Under the pieces are notes generated by a model. It was not told where the DNA came from and did not search any database. It saw only the letters and a list, made by a program, of their open reading frames with translations. The translations under genes were made by a program, and so were the position numbers. Below are positions 28,601 through 43,900 of a stretch of 64,000 nt of DNA, piece after piece. Each line of letters starts with the position of its first letter. The first letter of the stretch is position 1. The stretch comes from Hermatobates lingyangjiaoensis (Eukaryota; Arthropoda; Insecta; Hemiptera; Hermatobatidae): contig JAPFBL010000359.1 in the NCBI GenBank assembly GCA_026182355.1, positions 186,001-250,000 on the forward strand, given 5' to 3'.

Positions 28601-31600
28601 AGAGTCGGATCAATTTGTCAATAAGAAAAAAACAAAAATGCCAATAAGAATTTAATCAAAAAATCTCGAATTAATGGTTCAGGTCAGTACTATAATTATA
28701 TTGCCTTAGATTGTTTCATTATTATAATTTTGTTATGATTAAATTAAAAGACATATTTTACGCAATACAGATAAACACTTTAAAACAATAAATATTGAAT
28801 TTAATTTGGTTTTTCATAGGTTATTCATATTTTTAGTCAAGTAATCCTCTCTGTACTAAATGACTCTTCAAATTTCTTAAAAGTTCTTAAGCTTTAAATA
28901 TATATAAGTAAGCAACTAATTTGACTTCTGGTGATTACCAAAGTATATTACTTTGATAATTTGACTAATTGGTCTCCCAAAAATTGAAGTTTGTTTATTT
29001 CCCTTCTGACATTAAAAACCAAAATTTCGATAACAAAAATAATAAGAGTCGTTGTTGAATGTATTTATGTATATCTGTGTGCATGTGTATGTTTGTGTGA
29101 AAAAAAAATTGAAAACAAAAAGAAAGAGTCGTTTGTATGTATGTTTGTGTGTATGTGTGCGCGCGCGTTTGTGTATATGGGTGTATGTAAGGTGTTGTTG
29201 TTATTTGTGTTGTTGTGGTTTGTGTTGTTGTGGTTTGTGTTGTTACATAACATAGAATAATTCAATTCATTAAAATATAATTTCATTCATTCATACAGCT
29301 GCGTTATATGAGTCGTTGTACAGTGTTGAATGTATTTATTAAATTAGACACATGTCAACTTAAAGGAAAAAAAAACGATTTCAAGAGACTTTCAGTTAAC
29401 TGTAGGATATTTAAAGGGTCTCTGAAGAGTAGGATTGATTATAGTTCTGGTTCATAAGAATAATGTTTTTAGGAACACTGATTCATTCTATTGATGAGAA
29501 ATCCGATCTATTTGATGAGATAGACATGTTGTATACTTGACTATAATGTTTCCTCTGTAAAGGCGAAGTTCGAGTCTATCATGTATGTGCAAAGCAATAA
29601 ACACATTGTTTCTGACACAAATGAAGGAATTAAATAGTCTTCAGAAACTATATTTATACACATTATTTGATGTACACTTATTAATTACTAAAAAAAAAAT
29701 CTGGAGTGGCCTACACTCTACTTTACTATAAGTAACTCAATGTCAAATTTCTTGAGTATATAAAACATAACGTATCATTTAAGCATAACATAAATATCTA
29801 AATGGGATATAATTATTAGCATTGCATTTGTGAGGTAGTACAGATAGTGATTGAAGGACATATCAATTTATAAGCTTATTTTTGTACATCACAAATAATT
29901 TATTATTTGCAAATAATTTCATTAGTATAACTACAGCAGTAATAACATTTTTGAAAAACCAATGTGAACATTTCTTGAAACGAAATATTATCCTTCAAGA
30001 GAACATGGCTATTGTTCAAATAGCCAGTAGATTTCTTACATCGTTTACTTGACATCCTTCTACATTGAATATTAATGTAAAATTTTCAAATTTGAAACAG
30101 TAAAATACCCTTTTTTTCTCTGAAAAACATCTTAAACAGCGAAGAAAATGTTGTTTTAAGGTGATTTGTTAATTAAAGATGTACGATAATTACAGTTATT
30201 AATCTCTAAACGAAAGATTTATATTTTGAATTATCTTTTACATTTTTGGTTTTTAACAGAATTATTATACTGGGAATTTTATGGCTTCTTAGTATTTAAT
30301 AAGATCATTTTCCTTCCCCTTTGTCAAATAACATATATAGGAATTTTTTTTAAATGAGTGTTATCATTTTCCTGCACAATATTATTCCTCTTACATCTCT
30401 TATAAGTCAATAATATATTTTCATTTTTCCATTAGAAACATCAATTTTATCTCAGTGGATTCGCTCAAAAAATTTCTAAGTCAATGTATACAATGAAAAA
30501 AAAATACAAAAAATTCGACAAGTATAGCAGGTGATCTCTTAGTCTAGGATAAACAAAGAGTTTTTATATCGTTATTGCTCTTTCACGTAATTGAAACTTC
30601 ATGAATTTTTTTTTGTGAATTGCTAATTTTTTGCTCCATTTTTCGTCAAATTTTTATTATTTTTTAACGAGCCGTTTAGCGTCAAAAAATCATTTTCTGA
30701 AAACACAAATCGTACTGTAACGCCCCTTTAGCGAAAGTAATTTCAAAAAAAAATATCTCAACTCATTCGCCATATAATATTCTATTTGTAGGTATAGTTT
30801 CATTCTTGTCCGTCAAACAGTATGGCTTGTATCGCTCTCACAAGGTTTGAGATTGAATTATAAGTCAAAATTTTTACATTTTATTGAAAAAAAAATATTT
30901 CCTGTTGTCTTAAAATTCTGAATATATTTTTCGTTTGTTGCATTTGTAACTCCAAAGATAATGTCAAAATTTTAAAACTGTAGGGTTATCAGTTTAGGAG
31001 AAATAAATGTTTTTAAAAAAACGGTTTTTGGCAAAAAAAGTGACTTTCCCGTCATGCAGAATTCTTCCCAAACAATAGGGATCTTCGTCTAAATGGGGCC
31101 CATTTTTGTGTAAAATATCAACTTGATCCATCAAAGATTCTGGACCGTAGCGTGGTAACAAGCAATGCTAACACACGCACCCACCCACGCACCCACCCAC
31201 CCACCCACCCACCCACCCACCCACATTCCCACCCACCCACCCACACACACACAGACATCATCGTAAAAACGTCATAAAACGACTTCTGGTACCTCAAAAC
31301 ATGTAATTCCGTCAAAATCTTGAGATCGAATTTTTTCACGATCACTATACTTTACTTATAGTAAAGTAAAAAATGTAAAATAATATTATTCACTAATATA
31401 TATTAGCTTTATTGAGTTATGAAAGACCACAAATATATCAATATTATTTCAAGAAGAACGAGAATTTAGTCATTGCCTGTAATTTATGTAAATTACATGA
31501 TTCCACAGAAATAAAAATTAGTAATTACAATGAATTTTGATGTTTTATTTAATCTCATAAAATTGAGAAATGAAACATTAACTGGCAGTCAGAATACCTC

Positions 31601-34600
31601 AGTGAAACTACCAGGAACCTAATTACCTAAAACTCTAAATACACTACCATTACGCAATTAATTTGTCAAAACATCGTATTTTTTTAAGTCAAAATAATTG
31701 ATGATAGATTTATGGTTGATATTATTATATTATTGTTTCATAATTTTATATACATGGGTTAATTAATTTATATTGATTATGGTTCATTATGGAACTATTA
31801 AATGCTTATACCATTTTTCATATATACAAATTTTACTCTTAGCATAATGTCTTTTACGTGAACATGTCAAAAAAATGTAGTTTTGGAAAATCCAAATAAT
31901 AAAGTAAGATCATTTAGCAATAACAAACCATAAAAGTTGTTAAAACAATTCATTTTGAATATAAACCATGTAAGTAAATTTTAATTCTTGCTTTACTATT
32001 TCTGAAGTTTCTATCATTTCTTTAGCATCTTCAATGTATTTTGCACTCTTGATAAGTTCCGAAAACATAAGAGTAAGGGAAAAAAAAATCAATGAAGTTC
32101 ATATTTGATTGTGTAACACCTTTTCTGACATTTGTCACAGAATTGATTTTCATTAATAATTGTAACAAATCATATTAGATATAAAACAAAAAAGCAAGTT
32201 AAAGATTCATTAGTCAAAGACAGAAGTCATTTATTTTAAAAGAGATTTATATTAAACTTAATAAATTTATTTATAATACAGAACAGAAACGAAAATCCAT
32301 TTTTTTAATTACAAAAATTAATTGAAAATGTTTTCTTCTCAGCTTTAGAATATAATTACAAAATTTTATCCCCATTATTGTTTAATTTTTTCTCTTTGTC
32401 TTCTTTTAGTTAAACTTTTCTGTATCACTTTTTAATTAAGATTAATTATTTTCCATTTATTACTTGACTCTTTTGATTGAAACAAACAAAATTGTATAAT
32501 TGTTTTCTAAAGTTGTATATTTATTTTTATTTTATATTATTTACTTTTTTTTTTTAGTATATTAGCTCTTAAACATGCCTTTAACTATTTTTTCAATATT
32601 TTACTGTTTATCAAACAGTTTTAAATCGAATGAACATATAAGATATTTGTTTCAAATTTATATAAATCGGAATACATATTTTCACAGATTTCTGAATTTA
32701 GATAGATAGTTTTTTTTATTTTTCTCACCTGTTATTTTCTGAGTTACTTTAACCTGCCCTTGGCTGATGATATAAAATGTGTCTCCATTGGTTCCTTGTC
32801 TGATGATGTACTGTCCCTCAGAGTAAAATTCCTGTCATCAAAAGTAAATTTAAAAATAAAGAATACTCTGACATTATGAAAAGTTCGTAAACATGGAATG
32901 TTCATGAAATAGTGATGTTTCTGCCCAACCTGGAGGATGTTGGATACAACGGTTTTATCTTTGCAACTTCTTAGCTTCACTTACGATGGGGTTATTCATG
33001 TCTTTGCTGGATATTTTAAAAAGTCAAATATTCAGCTCCTGGTATTAATAATATATTTTTTTTATGTTCATATCCATATTTTTGTATTCTTAAAAATATA
33101 TTTTGTCTCAGTTAAACTTCGCTGTGAAAGATATTGATTCACAGAGAACATTATTACTACTTCAATATAACATATATAAAGAAATTATATGACTGCCATC
33201 TGCATACAGAAACATTATTAATGGTATAGAGCAAAGATTGGTAAAATGGGTTATTTCCGAGAGGTACAGAGATTCAAATTTTGGAGCTAATTTACTCACA
33301 TAGAATAATAATTGAAGTATCCGCATAGAAATTTTTATATTATAATAATAACTTTCGAACTCATCATGTTTTTCTTCAGTTGTCATCAACATTTTTGTTT
33401 TAAAGGACTAATATAATCCGTCTTTCCGTTCATTGTAACAGTTGGTATATACCACTGAAGAAGAACACGATACATTAAAAATATGTGATTATAAAACAAT
33501 TAATGAAAAAACTTGAATATGTCGCCATCACAACAGAATTTTGTAATTTGCTAATTCAGTAATTTTTTTAATTAATTAAAAAATAATTTAATTTTTTTAA
33601 ATTATTTTAAAAAATAAACAATAAACAAAATAAACCAAACAAACTAAACTAAATAAACAAAAAACAATTTTATGAGTAATTTAAATTAATAGTATAATTT
33701 AAATGAATTTTGTAACAATTAGACTATTAAAAAAATATTTAATATCGGTTGGGTAACATATTTTTACAACTTGGGTATAGGCTTAAAACTAAAAACTTTA
33801 ATGTTTATTTCTATTGTTGAGAAGGTAAAGTGAAGTGGAGTATAGTTAGTCTTACCAGCTGTAGAGAATCAGCAACCTTGTTGAGAAGCAGAGGGTTGAG
33901 GTTATGAAGCAGAGGGACGCAGCGCAAGAAGGAAAGACAGTCCTGGAGCCTCTGCAAACTGGCCGTTTGCATGATGCTCTGGAACACCTTGCGGTCTAAC
34001 ACCCACACTTCGCTTGGCTCCACCACTGCCAACATTCATTATGGCTTCTTCAAACAAGGGTTCAATCAATAACTATATATACAAAGCAGTTTGTTTACCC
34101 AAATCAAATAATTCCGCTTTTTTAACTTCATAAGAGCCCCATCTTCAGCGTGAACCACGCGTAAAGAGTGTATCACGAGTTATTTATCACCAATTTTACT
34201 TTTGGACTAGCCACATTACCTGCTTGATTATACATCGGGTGCCCTACATTTTAACGCAATGAAGTTTATTAAACTTAAGTTGTTTTTAACAGCATTCAAA
34301 AATGTAAAATTGACACTGTAAAAAGCTAAGAACTGACTACTTCTTACATCCTTTTCACGGATGGAATGACTAATAATTTCACTCACTAAAACAAAATCTA
34401 TGGTCATCTAGAGTGGAACTTATTAAATGTTTGTCCTTGTGTTAATGTAAATTGAGACTTTTATTGCTATTTCTTTTCTGTTAGTTATGTAGGACTATTA
34501 TCAGTCCTACCATAAGATGCACTACAATCGAAAGCAGTCAGAGGTCTATGACAACGATTCACGAGATATGATGGATTTTTATAATAATTACATGTTTGTT

Positions 34601-36240
34601 TTCTATTCTAACTTCTGAGGTACTAAAAATGCAAGTATGTAACACATAAGTTATACAGAACCATTGTAATAACTTACAGTAGTAGCTTTCTAAATTTATT
34701 CGTATGCTTAAAGATATTTAAATATTGAAAAAACAATTGAACTTATATAATATTAAGAAAACCTAAATACAATCTTCAGCAAATTTTGAATCTAAATAAA
34801 ACTCATTTCAAAATTAATGTTTCATTAAAATTAATTTAAACTATAATTTTGGTCTATGAGTAAGATAACTTTTATAGTTATTTTCATTATACTTTATTAA
34901 TGCTTTCATAAATACTTCGTATTAACTTTTATTTAAGTAGTTGTTATTTCTGTTGTTGTTGCCACTTGAATTTTAGTAGTAGTAATTTTTATGACATATT
35001 TCTAATATTTTTATGCTCATTTTTTATATTCGGTTTGAATTTTCATAGCTTCGCAACTTTTTTACTCTCGTTCCCTGTTCATTTTATTAGCACCTTACTA
35101 AGGTCAAATTTGACCTAGCAAGTATTTAATATGTCTACTGTTGGCACTGATGTTGGTGTAAATATTTTGTTCCAGATTTTTCATTAAAGGATTGAAAGAT
35201 TTTGCACATGATATTCTTCACACAGGATATTAATTCCTTCTCTTTTGTCTGAAATGAGTAAATATTAGAATTATAAAAAAAGTAAGTAGGAAAACATTCA
35301 AAACATTAGATGTCTGAATTTCACAACTCAATAACATAAAATAATTGTAAAAGAAGTAAATTACCATAGTTTTACTAGAACTACACGATAACAATCATGA
35401 GACGGGCTGGTAAAAAAACTACATAATAATAAAATATCCTTGTTATTTTCAATAAAATTAAACTGTTTTCCTTCAATATAAATACTTTGTGAATATATGT
35501 ATATATTATTTTAAAAATAAAGTAAATATCAAAGAAAATGTGTTGCTTACAATACAAAAGGGTATGACGTTTGTTAAGGGTAAAGATTAAGCTTAAAATA
35601 TAAGGTTGAAATATGACAGTGGGCAGACAATACTTATTGATTTATTAAGAAAGCTCTGTACTCTTTATCTCTTTATCTTGTTTCTCTCTGAGAATTTTTC
35701 TAAAAATATCTATCTTAGGCATATTTATTTCTAGCCTTTTCAAGTACTGCTGTATTCTTGCAATTATTTATGGCAAATTAAATTTAAATTGACTCGTCAA
35801 TATATATTGTAATTAAATACATCGTAATTTTGCCATATGATGTTGAAATAAAACGAACAACGAAACCTTAAGAAATATAATTATCAAATTATACTACTGA
35901 GTTAGAGTAAATTGGGCGTATTTCCATTTCCAGAATACTTCTTCTAAGAAAAATCACAGATGGGTATAATTTGTTTAAAGAAATGAATAACTAAATGAGA
36001 TTGAACTCTAATTTTAATTGAGATATTCACATTTAAAATAAAACGAAACAGAAAATAAGTTTCGTGAAACATCTAATGAAAACACGATCAACAGACAGAT
36101 ATTTTATAAACACACTTAGTGTTTTTAATTTTTTGTACAGTTGTAGGCAGCAAAGAGAGTAACGCTATAACACAAATGCTAGATAATGGTCAAATGTCTA
36201 TATCTAGTGAGTTCTATGTCTTTCGTACGTCACCTTTCTG

Positions 36241-36272
<32 letters not shown>

Positions 36273-37517
36273 GATGTTTTATTAAAAATTATGCCAATTT
36301 AATTTTTTTTCTTTTTGGGTTAATTTTTTCAAGTTTTTTGACTATGGATTTCCGCCTTTCTGGTAAAATATAAAGTAATTCACCAAAAGATTCATTCTTG
36401 ACATCCATATGTTTGATTGAAGGTCTGCTCCCAAAATACACAAATATATATATATAGTTCAATATAGACAAAGAAACATAGAGAAATTAAAAGAACACAC
36501 TTACAGTCTCTAATTCTCGGTTTGAACCGTCTTCAGGAGAGATAAGAGAGGGAAACCAAGCGTACTGGTTCAGAGACGGTTGGGTCTCCAACCGTTTTGG
36601 ATATACTCGTATATTTGTCCGTTTTGGATCGTATTTCCAAAGAAAAAGTATATATATATGCCAGTTCGGTTTTTGACTCTGACGAAGACCACTAGTTACG
36701 GTTGAAAGATCTTAGTCTTGTTTTCCCATTTCTTATTGTGGTTTGATCATTGATTGTTATTTCACGTGTTTATGTGAAATCTTTATATATATATATATAA
36801 AATTTTTTACTTTTTTTCCTCGCAAATCACCTACCCTATCTCTCACAAGACTTCTTGTACCTCTGACAACTGTGTTTACCATTTAGACTAAACCAAGTAT
36901 GATGCTTTTTCTGTAAGTTTAGCTTCCACCAAGATAAGCATGCGTATGAACAATCACAGGTTGACCAATGACAAATGCTTGACCTTCTCGTTGCCACTCA
37001 TGGCAGTTCTCATGAACTCAGTTTCAATGACTACTTCCGTGTTCAGGTTCTTAGACAGTACTTACTAATTTTTTGTTAGTTCTTTACAATTAGTTAAAAC
37101 TGTTTATTTAAGTGTTTTCATTCCTTTATTACTATTTTTTGTTATTTACTTTATCTAGTCTTGTCTCCCCTCCTCTTCCGTTAGTTGGCTATACTGTTTG
37201 AGTGCTTCTTCAAAAATATGAGCCAGTCTGTCTTACTGTCGTTATTGTCATCTATCTTCCTCATGATGAAGCCATCGACAAGTGAGTTGCTGCGATTTCT
37301 TCTCCGGGTGTTCTTTTTGTCAATCTAGTTTATACATATATATATATAATTTTATTGATGAGGAAGGGTTTAGTTGGATAAAAGACGTTTTGAAATAGAC
37401 TGAATTCAAATATAATAGAAAAACACTCTTATGCACAACTCCAATTTTTTTTCTGATAAATTATGTAATAAATATGTTGGGTATTATATCGTATGTAAAT
37501 TTAAATTTAACAAAAAA

Positions 37518-37552
<35 letters not shown>

Positions 37553-37909
37553 AAAACTGAAACTAGATAATAAAGTGCATGAACGTAACATTTTCTGTTA
37601 AAAAACAAAGAACACAGAATAGAAAAAAAATTTTCGGCCATATTTTGTGTCAAGAAGACATTTGAAGAAAATAAAATGGTTCTGCAATATCATATATACA
37701 TATTTATATATATATGAAACAAGAATCACATAAACTTGTGAAATAAGAATCAATGATCAAACCAAAACAAGAAATGAAGAAAAAAACACTAAGATCTTTC
37801 AACCACAACAAGCGTTCTTCGTCAGAGCTGGGTTTTTAACTCTAACAAAGATCGCTTGTTTTGGTTGAAAGTTTTTAGTCTTCTTTTCTCCATTTCATAT
37901 TGTGGCTTG

Positions 37910-37955
<46 letters not shown>

Positions 37956-40900
37956 GTTACTATCCACTGCACCACTTGTTCTCTCTTTCTTTTCTCTTTT
38001 CAAGATATATTTCAAAAAATTAGAGTTATTAACTGTGTTTTTTACTCTGAGTGTTACTTGTTTTTTTTGTTTTTGAACTTGTGTTGTCCAGTGTGGATTA
38101 CTTTTCGAAATTGACTATATATATAAATACACATATCAAACTCAAATGATAACACTCAGAAAACATTACAAAAACTCACTTTGATATTTCGATAAATCGA
38201 CGTCATAAGAAGAGAAGATGTGACTCGCTTGAGGAGAAAACCAAAACAAACACATACGCGCACGCACCACACACACATGCACACATATTTATATATATAT
38301 CCGAAGGTGGCTCAATCTCCTCCCGGTCTTAACCTCTACCGTTAATTTTTTCCCCTTATTGTTTATATTTTTTCTTTTTTAATTTTATTTGCATTCTTAT
38401 TGTTGTCTTCATTATTTTTTCGCATTATATACTTTTTATCATGTTTTATAAATAAAAATTGGAGGGATTTCTATTTTTCCTCTCCTCCGCTGGGGGGCAG
38501 CATGCGCCGGTTCCACGAGTTACTCTAGAGGCCAGTAGCAGTTTGCTTCTCAACGCGAGTACTTCGCACTTCTTCCCGATGACGACGGATCGAAATATTG
38601 AAGTAAGTTCTGTAGTGACTTTTTGTGTTATTTTCTATTTGTTAAAGTTTATATATATATAATATAAATTTACCAGAAATTGTTCAGTTTTCCATCTAAA
38701 AGTCAACGTTTTAAAGTTAGTGTTTTTGTTTTATTTAAACCTGTTCCATAGGTCTACAACAATTGTTATATTTTTGCTTGTGTTGTGGATTTATGACAAC
38801 CCATTTAAATAAAACTGAAATGTCGGCTTTGAAAGTTTAATCGAGACCTGGAAAACTGACTGATCACTGCTATATTATGAATTGATTCTATTCCATAGTG
38901 AATACCTTTATGAAGTTTTATACATCTATTTATATATATTTTACCTTAAAAACTTAAATTATAAAAAATATCTAAATAGATTTCTGTTTGTCAAGACACG
39001 ATTAAGCCGTAACAATTAAAATTATTGAGAAACTTCTAAACCTAAATAGAAATGAAACTTCACAGAAAATTGTCAAACTGAGTTGAAACAATAAACAAGC
39101 CCCTTTCCCACTCAGTTATGTTAATTAGAACATTTTTACTGAGATGAGTTCATACATCGTGGCTTTAATTATGTTGTATAAATTAAAAAAAATAAATTTA
39201 TGGCTAGTGCATGTTTAAACTTCACAACCTAATTACAAACTGCTGTTAGTTTACAATGAAACAACCAACTGAGAGAAATTAGTTTAATATTGAATATATT
39301 TTGATACCATGTTTAGCGTATTACTTGAATATTAAGTGTTTGCCTTAATATTCATATACAATGGGTTTTACTGAAACAACAATGTCAAGGAAACATATAA
39401 TCCACCCTATTAGTGTGTAATCTCAACAGTTGAACATTAGAGAGAATTGATAATATTTACTACCAACTTGAACCAACAAGTCCAGGACAACAGTGGCTTT
39501 TACAACTAAATCAATAACTTATAAAACAAAACTTCAGTTATTACTGTAATACAAAAGCGTCAATTTTCAAAACTCAGATAAATTAACATAAAGTTATTGC
39601 TTTAAAATTTGTTCAATTCTGAATATATAATGAATATAATTTCATGTATCTCACTTGAATAGAGATATTGGAGATAGACAATCGTACCTCGAATAGAAGC
39701 GGTTCTTGTACAGTTGTAAAGGATGGCTAACTCGCCAAAGGCTTTCCCTGGTCCCATCGTACTTAAGACTGATCCATTCTTTATTACTTCCAGGCTGCCT
39801 GCTGCAGATACGTACAGGTGGCTTCCTACACAAATAATATCCATATAATATTACAAATATACATATCATTAGTTGTGCAATCCGTAATTGTTTGGTATTT
39901 ACTCATTCTGAGGTAAAATGGATAAACAATCAAAAGTCTCCACACAAATGAAGTTTTATTCAACAGCAACGCGTTTCGAACACTTTGTTTCCATCATCAG
40001 GAAGACACTATAATATAAATTATATCTAATTTTGTAACTGATTAGATATAATTTGTATTATAGTGTCTACCTGATGATGAACACAAAGTGTTTGAAACGA
40101 GTTGCTATTGAATAAAACTTCATTTGTGTGGAGACTTTTGTTTGTTTATCAATTTTACCTCAGAAATATACATATATAAATACTCGAAATTAGAAATATT
40201 GGAATACATTGGAAATTGGAATACATTGGAAAATACCCGAAAGTTACCGAAAACTAGTTAGGAAACTAGAGAACATCAGTAAGAAATTGGTCAACGAAGA
40301 AGCTGCTGCCAACTTTAATTATACATATATATTATAAATACATATATGTTTTTGAAACGTGTTTTTTTAAAGATATTTTATTATTAAATAACTTTATAAT
40401 TAAAACTATCACTTTTTTTTCTGACTTTGTAATACTGTCGCCCAATTTTTCTTATTTCTTTTAGTTCGAAAGGAGAAGTATAAATGATTCGTCACTTATT
40501 TCAGCAGGTCTTCTATTATCTTTATGCATTTGAAACTAACGTGAATTGCATTATGTTTCTATTATCCAAATAACGATATTAGAAATACTCTAAGAATGAG
40601 AAATCACGATGAAGTCAATATAAATTTACTATAAAGGACTTAATTATAAAACTACAAAAATTAAAATAAATTTAAAAGTTATTTAAGAAGATAGCGTATG
40701 TAAAATATGGTTTTGTTCTTAACAATATATATATATATATATATATCAATAATAATCAAAATAACACTTGATGTAATAGATGGATTAATTTACCACAATG
40801 AATATAATTTGGAAACAATGCTCTAAGTTGACGAAAGGTCTTAGAGCATTGTTTCCAAATTATTTTCATTGTGATAAATTAATCCATATATATAATATTA

Positions 40901-43900
40901 TATATATATATATATATTTCATAAATAGATACAACCAATGTATAAAAATAAATATATAAATATTTAACAAAATGAAAAATTCCACCACTCAACTACCCTG
41001 AGTTAATACATGATCAAAACAATATGCAAAACTCTGGAAGCATTCTACTGCAAATACAATACAATACGCTTTGAATTAGTTTGAAAAAAAAATTGTTGAA
41101 ATATAAGAAAGGTGAGTACCAGCCTCGCCCTCCTTAATCAAGTAGCTTCCGTCAGTGCATTGCCGCAGATACATGCACTCCACGATCTCCTTCACCTGAC
41201 CTGGCTCTAGGTTCTTCAAAAACTCATTCTCTAGCAAGGCCGTTTTGATCAATTGTTTAGACCTGCAACAAACCAAATCACACTTGAGAAATAAAATCTT
41301 CCTGCAGAATGATTTTCTATTACATAATTTTAACATAAAAACACAAACTATCATTATGTCATTATATCGGTGTCATAATGAGGACTTTATTCATTTTTTT
41401 AATATGAATAATATTGTGATTATTCACATTAATTAGGATTTTATGTGTGGGGTGTTTCACCATATTCTCTAAAAATTAAATATAAATTATTCACAACACA
41501 CAAGACTGAAACGAACATAGACCAACAGACGCTACAAACGCCTTATAAGAGACTATTAGACAGAAAATCAAAACTCACACTAACAGACAGACTCCACATA
41601 TACAACACAATCTTGAAGCCTTCTTGGGCTTATGCTATAGAACTTTGGGGTTCTGCTAAACCTTCAAATATTCGTCCTATACAAGCTATCCAATCAAAAA
41701 TACTCAGAAAACTCTCGCATCTCCCATTTTACGTCCCAAAGATAATCATTCACCGAGATCTTAAAGTCCCCTTTGTTCTCGACTATGCAAAAGACTGCTA
41801 CAAAAAATTCCACAGTAAACTCTCAACTCATCCAAACCCACTTGCTCAAAATCTTTCCCAACTAGTAATCCCCACAAATCCCCAAAGACGACTAAAACGA
41901 CAATGGCAACGTGACTTTCTGTCGTCATAAAGCTTAAACATAGTTAAGGAGTGCCACGAATGGGTGTCCACCCGATTTCGGCCACATAACCAAAAAGCTA
42001 AAGGAGTAACTCTGAAATCAAAATTACTTCTAAATACATGAAATTGTAGTCGAAGTATAAAAAAAAAAATTATTCACAAATAATGTGAATTTAATTTACT
42101 TGAATGATTTTACAATTTACTTGATATCTATGTTTTTCTCAAGTGTACTTCTGAAAACTCGTTATAAATTAAAGAAACGTAAGTTCAACAACCCTTCGAC
42201 TCTATATATCCTTCATTAAAAGAGGAAAAATGACGACTAGATTTCTTTTCACCATGGCTCTCAAACCAATTTGCCCTTGCAATGATGTTTCAGGTAATAC
42301 CCACCCAGCCATTTTTACCAACTACGAGTATTTTCACAAGTTATTCAGAGAGGGTTACTAAACCATGTATTTTTGCAAATTTATTTTAAAATAAGAAGTT
42401 TTCAACCCTCTGCCAGAAATCTTCAATTAAAATAATTTTTTTCTTGTTTTAGCAAAATGTTCATTTTATATTTAATTTTTCTATAAAACACTGGAAGGTC
42501 TTCTTTATTGATATTTCCAAGAGCTTTATTTACTTCTTAAGATGATTTACAACACATATTTTTAACGAAGTATAGGCTAGGTAAAGCCACAAGTAGTATA
42601 AAAATTCTACCCCATCGATTTCGATAGAATTTGAAACGTTTTCTTTTTTTAACAAAGATTATATATTTTACGTTTTTGATAAAATTTGTTTTAGTTAAAT
42701 ATCGTGATTTAATTCTAATGTAGTGTAATCAGTTATTATGTGGTATTTACTCATTGTAGGGTAAAAATCTAATGAAATGGTCTCTACATATAAAAATTTT
42801 AATGATATAAACAACGCGTTTCGAACACGTAGTGTTCCATAACTCCAATAACTCTCTGGTGTCATTGTATTTTTTAGTTAATGCCTGAGGAAGAACACTA
42901 CGTGTTCGAAACGCGTTGTTTATATCATTAAAATTTTTATATGAGGAGACCATTTCATTAGATTTTTACCCTACAATATCGTGATTTACTTATAATAGTT
43001 TTTTTTGTAAATAGTCAAAACATTTTTGAACATGGTTCAGTACATTTTTGAACTTCAGTCAAAATTTTGTTGAATATTTTCAAGTATCGACATCTGGATT
43101 AACTGAAATCATCTTAAAAAAAATACAAATCAGAAAAAAAACGCACCTAAGTTCTTAATTATATATCCTTATATATTATTATTAATATATCTTACGAATT
43201 ATTATTATTATTATTAATTATTATATCTTTTGATTCAGTTAATTTTCTAATCCGGGAAAAATGTATTTCCAGATTTTTTTATGCCTTTTGAACAGTGAAG
43301 GGAAAATCCGTATATACAAATTTTGTCAGACTCTACTAATGACGTTAATATTGAAAATTGGAGATTTAAATCATGGTTGTAACACTACGTATAATATATG
43401 GGAGGTAAGAAATTGTGTGAACACCTCATTCGAAGTACAATGCTGTACGATGTCAGGTAGTTATTGATGTTTCCTATTTTAATAAATTTGAGAGTAAGTT
43501 AAAATTTTGAACTGACAATGTATATTGAACCTTATAACCATAACCGGTTTCAAATAACAAATGAGCCCATAATAAGGGTTTTTATTAGAAATAGGTAAAA
43601 CCGTCATACCTCGTAAGATGATCCTGGAGTTGGAGCGCTTTCGGACACTGTCCATCTTCGATTGCAACAAACCTACTGAGCTGTTATATAGGGGATCGGT
43701 TATCTGTTAAGTCCACTGTTATCCTCATATTACTATTTTGATTTTATTTAGTTATTTTGATTTTTTTGGTTTTTAGCTATTACCTAGTTTCGGTTTTTTA
43801 TATTTTTTAACTTCGTCATCCTGCCTGTCAAGTCTTTTTATTTTTATTAGTGATTTACATAAAATATCGGATTGGTAATTTATTTGTTCATTTATTAATT

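Noticed and set aside
28991..29286. Cys/Val- and Asn/His-rich frames on both strands
   Set aside because: Products of the TG-rich simple repeat.
43479..43670. 63-codon minus-strand open frame near the PKG pseudosubstrate exon
   Set aside because: It lies across an arm of the 43608-44041 inverted repeat, and the PKG reading phase needs no exon here.
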